A stretch of 8,447 nt of DNA from positions 1-8,447 of the forward strand of contig MGSU01000183.1 of the NCBI GenBank assembly GCA_001799195.1. Reading direction: 5' to 3'. Under the pieces are notes generated by a model, which worked only from the letters and a program-made list of their open reading frames with translations, made no database searches and was not told the DNA's origin. The stretch is from Deltaproteobacteria bacterium RIFOXYA12_FULL_61_11 (GTDB lineage: Bacteria > Bdellovibrionota_F > JAHFAK01 > YA12-FULL-61-11). Positions 1-5,599 of the stretch are shown piece after piece. The translations under genes and the position numbers were made by a program. Each line of letters starts with the position of its first letter. The first letter of the stretch is position 1.

Positions 1-207
1 AAACTGAGCAACCGTCTCAAGATCGCCCGCGTCGTCAACGGAGACCTGACCCAGGAACAGTTGGCCAACGAGGTTGGCTGCTCCAGGCAGACCATCAATT
101 CCATCGAGAAGGGCCGCTTCGTGCCCTCGGTGGAGCTCGTGCTCAGGATCACCCGCCGACTGGGAGTGCGCGTCGAGGAGGTCTTTTTTCTGGAGGAGGA
201 AGTATGA
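1..207 (+). CDS. XRE (Cro/CI-type) HTH transcriptional regulator, 5'-truncated by window edge
   Basis: The frame is open from base 1 to the TGA at 205-207, giving 68 residues. It reads KLSNRLKIAR, then LTQEQLANEVGCSRQTINSI and EKGRFVPSVELVLRI, then a short acidic end (VEEVFFLEEEV). This is the full helix-turn-helix signature of small XRE-family regulators: recognition helix around CSRQTINSIEKG, then the PS-x-ELxLRI helix. Known members of this very short class are about 65-75 residues, so probably only the start codon and a few residues lie outside the window. It should bind DNA as a dimer near its own promoter, which is not in the window. The stop overlaps the start of the next gene, so the two are almost certainly co-transcribed and translationally coupled. 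Compact XRE regulators are often paired with small membrane proteins, and the target is unknown. Family assignment is secure; the role is inferred. Confidence 0.9.
   Translation, partial: KLSNRLKIARVVNGDLTQEQLANEVGCSRQTINSIEKGRFVPSVELVLRITRRLGVRVEEVFFLEEEV
192..200 (+). promoter_or_regulatory. Strong ribosome binding site for the small membrane protein
   Basis: A repeated GGAGGAGGA lies inside the last codons of the regulator gene, ending 3 bases before the ATG at 204. The AGGAGG core sits at a workable distance, so the downstream gene has its own strong Shine-Dalgarno sequence in addition to coupling by the ATGA overlap. Confidence 0.75.
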
Positions 208-491
208 TCGACGCTACCGTGCTGCTCAGGAGCTTCGTCTTCGCCTCTGCCCTGCTCTACCTCCTGGCTGACTGGAGGGATCGCAGACGCCTCCAGGACG
301 AGCGGGAACAGTTGATCAAGCTCAAGGCAGGCACCGTGGTGCAGAACCTGTCGGTGGCGGTGGTGGTTTGCGCCACGGTGTATTACATGCACAATCCCCG
401 GGTGGATGCGATCTACCTGATCGTCGCTGTCGCCGGCAGTCTCATCTACGGCAACCTGCTTGGTTCGTGGTGGTACCGGCGCAGGCTGTGA
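204..491 (+). CDS. Small three-segment membrane protein paired with the XRE regulator
   Basis: This is a 95-residue protein of no family I can name. Hydrophobic stretches lie at about residues 5-22 (VLLRSFVFASALLYLLA), 46-63 (VVQNLSVAVVVCATVYY) and 70-87 (IYLIVAVAGSLIYGNLL). They are separated by a basic and acidic loop (DWRDRRRLQDEREQLIKLK, about residues 23-41) and a short turn. The tail WWYRRRL is positively charged, suggesting a cytoplasmic C terminus. The start is fixed by the ATGA overlap with the regulator stop and by a strong GGAGGAGGA site. Two-gene units of a tiny XRE regulator plus a small integral membrane protein are common in bacteria and archaea. A sensing or anti-regulator role at the membrane is a reasonable guess, but nothing here proves it. 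There is no catalytic motif and no signal peptide cleavage site. Confidence 0.8.
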   Translation: MIDATVLLRSFVFASALLYLLADWRDRRRLQDEREQLIKLKAGTVVQNLSVAVVVCATVYYMHNPRVDAIYLIVAVAGSLIYGNLLGSWWYRRRL

Positions 492-536
492 CCGCGCCTT
501 GCGGCTTTCTTCGGAACTCCTCGATCATCTTCGCAC

Positions 537-542
537 AGAAGG
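537..542 (+). promoter_or_regulatory. Ribosome binding site that decides the signal peptidase start
   Basis: AGAAGG ends directly against an ATG at 543, which is too close for use, but lies 9 bases before the in-frame ATG at 552. The spacing therefore favours 552 as the true start. This removes the three residues MHA from the longer reading. Confidence 0.65.
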
Positions 543-551
543 ATGCACGCC

Positions 552-1208
552 ATGAAACAAAAACTCTGGAACTATTGTGGCAGTCCAAGGGCCCGGAACG
601 ACGTAATCTTCTTGATTGTCTTGTTGTGCCTGCACAGTTCGGTCTTCGCTTCCTACCTGGTTCCCACGGGATCGATGCAGCCGACCCTTCGCGAGGGCGA
701 ACGGTTCTTCGCCAACAAGCTGGCCTATCGCTTGAAGTTGCCCTTCACCAAGACAACCCTTTTTCAATGGGCCGAACCCGAGCGCGGCGATATCATCGTG
801 TTCAAGTATCCCCGAGATGAAGCACAGACCTTCACGAAGCGCGTCGTCGGCCTTCCCGGAGACCGCCTCGAGCTTCGGGAAAAACGCCTGCTGATCAATG
901 GAGAAGCAGTGGAGACCCGCTGGTTGGGGCAGCGCGGGGAGTATCGCGTGGCCGAAGAACGGTTCGGTGAGACGACCCATCTCGTCCGGCAATTGCCCCT
1001 CGAGACCCCCTTCGATACCGTCCGGGAACTGACCGTTCCGCAGGGCATGCTGTTTGTGCTCGGCGACAATCGCGATCGTAGCGCCGACAGCAGGAGTTGG
1101 GGCTTCGTGCCGCTGGAAAACGTGGACGGCCGGCTCGTGCTGCGCTGGTTCTCTTTCGAGGAAGGGAGTTGGTGGCCCGACTTCGACCGGCTGGGCCTCT
1201 TGGAGTGA
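552..1208 (+). CDS. lepB: Signal peptidase I
   Basis: This 218-residue membrane-anchored serine protease removes signal peptides from secreted proteins on the outer face of the cytoplasmic membrane. One N-terminal anchor is visible at about residues 17-37 (DVIFLIVLLCLHSSVFASYL). The family boxes follow in order: PTGSMQPTL with nucleophile Ser41; RGDIIVFKYP at 78-87; TKRVVGLPGD with general base Lys96; and GDNRDRSADSRSWGFVP at 171-187. All catalytic positions are intact. With one anchor and 218 residues it is shorter than the two-anchor E. coli enzyme (about 320) and typical of many other bacteria. The start at 552 is chosen by Shine-Dalgarno spacing; 543 is the alternative. A 60-base gap separates it from the membrane-protein gene and 64 bases from the ligase gene. 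The usual neighbours lepA, rnc and era are absent here, so it may be one of several copies, but that cannot be judged from this window. Confidence 0.95.
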   Translation: MKQKLWNYCGSPRARNDVIFLIVLLCLHSSVFASYLVPTGSMQPTLREGERFFANKLAYRLKLPFTKTTLFQWAEPERGDIIVFKYPRDEAQTFTKRVVGLPGDRLELREKRLLINGEAVETRWLGQRGEYRVAEERFGETTHLVRQLPLETPFDTVRELTVPQGMLFVLGDNRDRSADSRSWGFVPLENVDGRLVLRWFSFEEGSWWPDFDRLGLLE

Positions 1209-1272
1209 AGGGAAGCATTTCTCCGAAAATCGGGTATCATGGGGATCTTGGCACAGCTCAGCGGTGATCCCG

Positions 1273-2478
1273 ATGTACGATGTCCCCCTGACCCTCGGTG
1301 TCGAGGAGGAGTACCAGATCATCGATCCCGAGACGCGGCGCCTGACCTCCTACGTCCAACAGATGATCGACCGCGGTCGGGTGGTCCTCGGCGACAAGGT
1401 CAGGCCCGAGTTCATGCAGTCGCAGATCGAGGTCGGCAGCAAGATCTGCAACAACGTCAAAGAGGTACGAGAAGAACTAGCCCACCTGCGGCGCAACGTC
1501 GCGGCCGTGGCCGGAGAATACGGTCGGGTCATCTGCGCGGCCTCCACCCACCCCTTCTCATCCTGGCGGGAACAGGACATCAGCACGGGCGAGCGGTACA
1601 AGATTCTTGAAGAGAACATGCAGGAGGTGGGGCGGCGCCTCCTCGTCTTCGGCACCCACGTCCACGTCGGGTTCGGCACCGAACCCCCGGCCTTGGACCT
1701 GCTCATCGACGTGATGAACCAGGTCCGCTATTTCCTCCCGCATTTGCTCGCCCTGACCACCAGCTCCCCCTTTTGGCACGGCCGGGACACGGGCCTCAAG
1801 AGCTACCGCAGCATCGTCTTCGAGAGCTTGCCGCGCACCGGTATTCCACCGGTCTTTACTTCGTTCCGCGACTACCGCGAGTTCGTGGACCTCCTGGGCA
1901 GAACCGGTTTCCTGGGCTTCCGCGAGGACGGCAAGGTCGACCACACCAAGATCTGGTGGGATGCCCGGCCGCACCAGAGCTACGGCACCCTGGAAATTCG
2001 CGTGACCGACATGTGCACGACCATCGACGAGGCGGTCTGCGTGGCCGCGTTGGTCCAGGCCATCGTGGCCAAGCTATTGCGTCTGCGCCGCGAGAACCGG
2101 AGCTGGCGGGTGTACCGTTCCGAACTGATCGCCGAGAACAAATGGTTCGCGGTGCGCTACGGCCTGGACGGCCGGATGCTGGACTTCGGCCGCTCGAGCA
2201 CGGTGGGCCTAGGTGAGCTGACCCTCGAGCTGCTCAACGACCTAGCCGAAGAGATCGATGAATTGGGGATCCGCCCCGAGGTCGAGCACGTCCACGTCAT
2301 CCTGGCGCGAGGCACCAGCGCCGACCGACAGCTCGCCGTCTTCCGCGCCGCCCTGGAGGAGAGGGCGACCCCTCGCGAGGCCCTCTTCGCCGTCGTCGAT
2401 CACCTGATCGCGGAAACCATGACCGGGGTGGCGCAGGAGGCAGGCAAGGCAGACGGGGGCTGCGTGACGGCTCTCTGA
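1273..2478 (+). CDS. ybdK: YbdK-type carboxylate-amine ligase (glutamate-cysteine ligase 2 family)
   Basis: This 401-residue ATP-dependent ligase is predicted to join a carboxylate to an amine through an acyl-phosphate. E. coli YbdK, about 370 residues, shows only weak glutamate-cysteine ligase activity, so the natural substrates are uncertain. Family marks are GVEEEYQ at residues 9-15 (metal/ATP-binding acidic residues), ASTHPFSSW from 90, THVHVGF at 128-134, LTTSSPFWHGRDTGLKSYRS in the middle, and WWDARPHQSYGTLEIRVTD at 228-246. The ATG at 1273 puts the first strand where family members begin. A GTG at 1264 adds only three residues. The frame stays open upstream into the signal peptidase gene, but that part has no family resemblance. 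No clear Shine-Dalgarno sequence precedes either start. About 30 residues beyond the usual length lie at the C terminus. It sits 100 bases ahead of the symporter and could be the first gene of that unit. Confidence 0.9.
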   Translation: MYDVPLTLGVEEEYQIIDPETRRLTSYVQQMIDRGRVVLGDKVRPEFMQSQIEVGSKICNNVKEVREELAHLRRNVAAVAGEYGRVICAASTHPFSSWREQDISTGERYKILEENMQEVGRRLLVFGTHVHVGFGTEPPALDLLIDVMNQVRYFLPHLLALTTSSPFWHGRDTGLKSYRSIVFESLPRTGIPPVFTSFRDYREFVDLLGRTGFLGFREDGKVDHTKIWWDARPHQSYGTLEIRVTDMCTTIDEAVCVAALVQAIVAKLLRLRRENRSWRVYRSELIAENKWFAVRYGLDGRMLDFGRSSTVGLGELTLELLNDLAEEIDELGIRPEVEHVHVILARGTSADRQLAVFRAALEERATPREALFAVVDHLIAETMTGVAQEAGKADGGCVTAL

Positions 2479-2567
2479 ACGTAGTCCCTGAGACGAGAAA
2501 ACCTCGAGAAAAGAGTTGCCCTCGTCCTCCCCTTCCGCGACCATGGCAGGGAAAAGGTTTCGACGAC

Positions 2568-2577
2568 AGGAGAAGAG
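2568..2577 (+). promoter_or_regulatory. Ribosome binding site supporting a TTG start for the symporter
   Basis: AGGAGAAGAG lies just before TTG at 2579, with AGGAG ending 6 bases from it. In-frame ATGs at 2516 and 2543 have no comparable site, and they would add a hydrophilic, basic extension (AGKRFRRQEKS) that SSS transporters normally lack. Confidence 0.6.
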
Positions 2578-2578
2578 C

Positions 2579-4201
2579 TTGAACATTCTGGATTGGACCA
2601 TCGTGATCGCCTATTTCGCCGGGATGATCGGTCTTGCTCTCTGGTTGGGGCGTACCCAGGAGAACGGCAAGGACTACTACCTCGGTGGGAATAGCCTGTC
2701 CTGGTGGAGCATCGGTATCTCGACCATGGCCACCCAGTGCTCGGTCAATAGCCTGCTCGGCGCGCCTGCCTTCGTCATCGCGGTCGGAGGCTTGCTTTGG
2801 CTGCAGTACGAGATCGCCATGCCCCTGGCCATGATCGGAGTCATGGTCTTCCTCCTGCCGTTCTTCCGCAGACAGAACGTCATTTCGGTCTACGAATACC
2901 TCGAACGGCGTTTCGGCATCGGCACCAGGACCCTCCTCTCGATCACCTTCCAATTCTTCCGGGCCTTTGCCACCGGCGTCACGGTCTACGGTACCTCCCT
3001 GGTCGTCGAGAAGCTCATCGATATGCCCTTCTGGCTGGCCGTGCTTATCCTCACCGGCGTCACCATCGTCTACGATTTCTTTGGCGGGATGAAAGCCGTG
3101 GTTTTCTCGGACCTCATCCAGATGGCCATCCTCTACAGCGGTATCGTCCTGGCCCTCTTCTTCGCCGTCGACGCGGTCGGTGGCTGGAGCGAGGTCTTGC
3201 GGAACTTCCCGGCCGAGAAATTTCGAGGGCTCAGCTTCGAGGGTCATGGCCTCGGCGACAATCACACCTTCGCCTTCCTCCCCATGCTCCTCGGCTGCTT
3301 CTTCCTCTATATGAGCTACTACGGTTGCGATCAGACCCAGGTCCAGCGCGAGTTGGCCTCCAAGAACCTCGACGACACCAATCTCTCGCTGTTCATGAAC
3401 GGCCTGCTCCGCTTTCCCCTGGTCGTCACGTACTGTCTTCTCGGGGTTGCCATCGGGGCCTACCTCTCTTTGCACCCCGAGTTCCTCGAGTTGTTGCGCC
3501 CGGCACCGGGGCTCGAGGCGAACTACAACCTGGCCGTACCGGTGTTCGTCTTGCATCATTTACCTCACGGGGTGATCGGGTTGATCATCGTGGCCCTCTT
3601 CGCCGCCGCGATGTCCTCGTTGGATTCGACCCTCAACTCGCTGAGCGCGACGACCATGCAGGACCTCGTGCAGCGTTTTTGGCTCCATCACCCCGAGCCG
3701 CGGACAGAACTCCTGCTCTCGCGCCTCACCACCCTGTTCTGGGGCTTGGTCTGTGGAGCATTCTCCTTCGTCGTCGGCAACTTCTCGGCCTCGATCATCG
3801 AAGCGATCAACATGATCGGCTCCCTGGTCAACGGTTCGATCCTGGCAGTCTTCCTCCTGGCCATCTTGACCCGTCGGACCAACGGCTTCGGCGCGGTCTT
3901 CGGCTTCTGCCTGGGGCTTGCCTTCAACTTCTATCTATGGTTGTACCAGCCCGAGGTCTCGTGGTTGTGGTGGAACGTCTTCGGTTGCGTGCTCGGTTTC
4001 TGCGGTGGCTATCTGGCCAGTTTCCTCCGTCCCGCCCCGAGCTGGGATACCATCGAGGACCTGGTTTTCCACCGCAACGCCCGGGACTTCTTCCACTATC
4101 GCAGGGCCTGGCCACGCTACCACGCCGTCCTGGCCCTCTACGCGGCAGTACTCGTCCTCGCCTGCGCGGGTATGCGCTACCTCCCACAACTCGCAGAGTG
4201 A
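2579..4201 (+). CDS. Sodium:solute symporter, SSS (SGLT/PutP) family
   Basis: This is a 540-residue polytopic inner-membrane protein, predicted to use the sodium gradient to import a small solute. It opens with NILDWTIVIAYFAGMIGLAL, the usual first membrane helix, then GRTQENGKDYYLGGNSLSWW (residues 24-43), the conserved first loop of the family. GCDQTQVQRELASKN in the middle matches the family block DQ-x-x-VQR. AAAMSSLDSTLNSL at 342-355 is the helix that carries the sodium-site Ser pair of vSGLT (here Ser346-Ser347). Around 13 membrane segments can be picked out, consistent with the family's LeuT-like fold. The TTG start is preferred for its strong ribosome site; ATG 2543 or 2516 would give 552 or 561 residues. 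The next gene starts 3 bases after this stop, so the transported solute may be linked to the glycosyltransferase and phosphorylase. Sugar, monocarboxylate, proline and betaine carriers all occur in this family, so the substrate stays open. Confidence 0.92.
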   Translation: MNILDWTIVIAYFAGMIGLALWLGRTQENGKDYYLGGNSLSWWSIGISTMATQCSVNSLLGAPAFVIAVGGLLWLQYEIAMPLAMIGVMVFLLPFFRRQNVISVYEYLERRFGIGTRTLLSITFQFFRAFATGVTVYGTSLVVEKLIDMPFWLAVLILTGVTIVYDFFGGMKAVVFSDLIQMAILYSGIVLALFFAVDAVGGWSEVLRNFPAEKFRGLSFEGHGLGDNHTFAFLPMLLGCFFLYMSYYGCDQTQVQRELASKNLDDTNLSLFMNGLLRFPLVVTYCLLGVAIGAYLSLHPEFLELLRPAPGLEANYNLAVPVFVLHHLPHGVIGLIIVALFAAAMSSLDSTLNSLSATTMQDLVQRFWLHHPEPRTELLLSRLTTLFWGLVCGAFSFVVGNFSASIIEAINMIGSLVNGSILAVFLLAILTRRTNGFGAVFGFCLGLAFNFYLWLYQPEVSWLWWNVFGCVLGFCGGYLASFLRPAPSWDTIEDLVFHRNARDFFHYRRAWPRYHAVLALYAAVLVLACAGMRYLPQLAE

Positions 4202-4204
4202 AGC

Positions 4205-5599
4205 GTGAAACTCGGCGTCATCCATTCCCAGCTCGGCATGCTCGATGGGGTGTCCATCGTGGCCTCGCAGATCCAGCAGGCCCTCACCAGGCACGCGGGG
4301 TTCTCAGACGGGGATTTCGCCTACCTCGCCGGCAAGGGGCAAGGCCTACCCAGCCTGACGATCGCTCCGCTCCTGTGGCATCGCCATTCGGAGAACCTCT
4401 TTTTTCTCGAGCATTTCTCCTCCGAACCGCCCCCGGGGGACCTCGCCTCCCGGCTCGAGGCGGCGGTACGATCCGCCACGGGGATCTTCCAACGCTGGTT
4501 CACGGAAATAAACCCCGATGTCGTGCTCGTGCACAACGCCTGTCACCCAACCAATCTCATCCTGGCCCTCGGGTGGTCGGCCTGGTTGGCTTCCCGACGG
4601 CGCCAGGGATTGTCGAAGCCGCGCTACGTGGTCTGGTGGCACGATTCCCACCTCGAGCGGGAGCGGTTCTCCCGACCCTCGACCCTGCTCCGCTCCAAGC
4701 TGGCAGAGGGAGTTCCCGGTCCCTTGCTCGACGCCGTGGTCTGCATCAACAGCGGCCAACCCCCGCTTGTGCGGCGTTACCTCGAGGACCTCGGGGTGCC
4801 TTCCAGCGTCAGGGACGAGATCTTGTCCCGCTGTCGCATCATTCCCAATACCGCAGAGATTCCCGAGCGTTGGCCGAACAATGCGTCGCTCGGGCCGCTG
4901 CGGCCTCGCCCCCGGCCGGCCTGGGAGGAGTATCTCGAAGCATTGGGGGTTACCCCCTGGCTGGGGTCCCTTAGCAAGAAGCCCGAGGAGGTCGTGCTCC
5001 TGCTCCAGCACACCCGTATCGTCCGCCGCAAACGGCTGGATACCGCGCTCGACCTGGCCTATCGACTCGCGGAAGCCCTGCACTCCCGGGGAGGCCGGCG
5101 CGCCGTGGCCTTGCTGGTCTCCGGCAACTCCGGCGATGAACTCGACCCCTATCTCGAGGAAATCCTGACCGAGCATGCTCGCCGCAAGGCTTCTTCGGCG
5201 GCCGAGGTCGGCTTGTTCCTGGCAGAAACCGCTGATCGGGCAACACTGCCCTTCGACGAGTTCCCCGGCCTAGTGGCTTCCCGGGGCGGTCTCGGGGTCT
5301 ACTGCAGCGAACTCGAGGGGTATGGCAACAACCTCTTGGAAATGATCGCCTGGGGCCTTCCCGTGATCGTCAATCGCTATCCGGTCTTCGTCTCCGATAT
5401 CGCCCCCCTGGGCTTCCGTCTGGTCGAACTGACCGCCAATCTCGTCACCGAGGAGACCCTCGCCTCGGGTCTGGCCTTGCTCGATGAGTTTTCCCACCGC
5501 GACGAGGTCGTCCTGCATAATCTCGAGCTCCTGGAGCGGCATTGCGGACACCGGATCATCGCCGACCTGCTCGGACCCCTGCTTCGGGAACTGGCATGA
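4205..5599 (+). CDS. GT4-type glycosyltransferase (GT-B fold, retaining)
   Basis: This 464-residue cytoplasmic enzyme is predicted to move a sugar from a nucleotide donor to an acceptor with retention of configuration. The N-terminal domain starts KLGVIHSQLGMLDGVSIVAS, the first strand and glycine loop of GT4 proteins. VHNACHPTNL (109-118) and VVWWHDSHLERERF (142-155) follow, likely near the acceptor site. The C-terminal domain has LLLQHTRIVRRKR (265-277), with the Arg/Lys pair expected to hold the donor phosphates, and ELEGYGNNLLEMIAWG containing the E-x7-E pair Glu371/Glu379. Both half-domains are complete. The GTG start lies 3 bases after the symporter stop. The first ATG in frame (4238) would remove the first strand, so GTG is preferred. 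No strong ribosome site is visible, which fits translational coupling. The stop overlaps the phosphorylase start. Donor and acceptor are unknown. GT4 also contains sucrose, trehalose and mannosylglucosylglycerate-type synthases, as well as many cell-surface enzymes. Confidence 0.85.
   Translation: MKLGVIHSQLGMLDGVSIVASQIQQALTRHAGFSDGDFAYLAGKGQGLPSLTIAPLLWHRHSENLFFLEHFSSEPPPGDLASRLEAAVRSATGIFQRWFTEINPDVVLVHNACHPTNLILALGWSAWLASRRRQGLSKPRYVVWWHDSHLERERFSRPSTLLRSKLAEGVPGPLLDAVVCINSGQPPLVRRYLEDLGVPSSVRDEILSRCRIIPNTAEIPERWPNNASLGPLRPRPRPAWEEYLEALGVTPWLGSLSKKPEEVVLLLQHTRIVRRKRLDTALDLAYRLAEALHSRGGRRAVALLVSGNSGDELDPYLEEILTEHARRKASSAAEVGLFLAETADRATLPFDEFPGLVASRGGLGVYCSELEGYGNNLLEMIAWGLPVIVNRYPVFVSDIAPLGFRLVELTANLVTEETLASGLALLDEFSHRDEVVLHNLELLERHCGHRIIADLLGPLLRELA

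Noticed and set aside
492-520. Possible terminator (CCGC-GCCTT-GCGG followed by a T-rich stretch) after the small membrane protein gene
   Set aside because: The stem is only four base pairs and the T-run is broken by C, so it is too weak to call.
1235-1240. TATCAT resembling a -10 box before the ligase gene
   Set aside because: No -35-like hexamer lies at suitable spacing and such a hexamer is common by chance.
1054-1272. Upstream extension of the ligase frame into the signal peptidase gene
   Set aside because: It overlaps the conserved GDNRD box of signal peptidase in another frame and has no ligase similarity; the family N terminus is reached only from about 1273.
2492-2526. Inverted repeat GACGAG...CTCGTC between the ligase and symporter genes
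   Set aside because: A six-base stem with a 23-base loop and no T-run is within chance expectation in this sequence; it fits neither a terminator nor a recognisable operator.
2297-3559. Long open frame on the minus strand (420 codons) across the ligase end and symporter
   Set aside because: It lies antisense to two well-supported genes, is rich in Glu, Gly, Asp and Gln with no domain motif, and is the expected by-product of high-GC codon bias.
2797-4974. Very long plus-strand open frame (725 codons) spanning the symporter and glycosyltransferase genes
   Set aside because: It is a frame shadow rich in Arg, Pro, Leu and Gly with no recognisable domain, and it crosses the boundary of two genes that carry clear family motifs in another frame.
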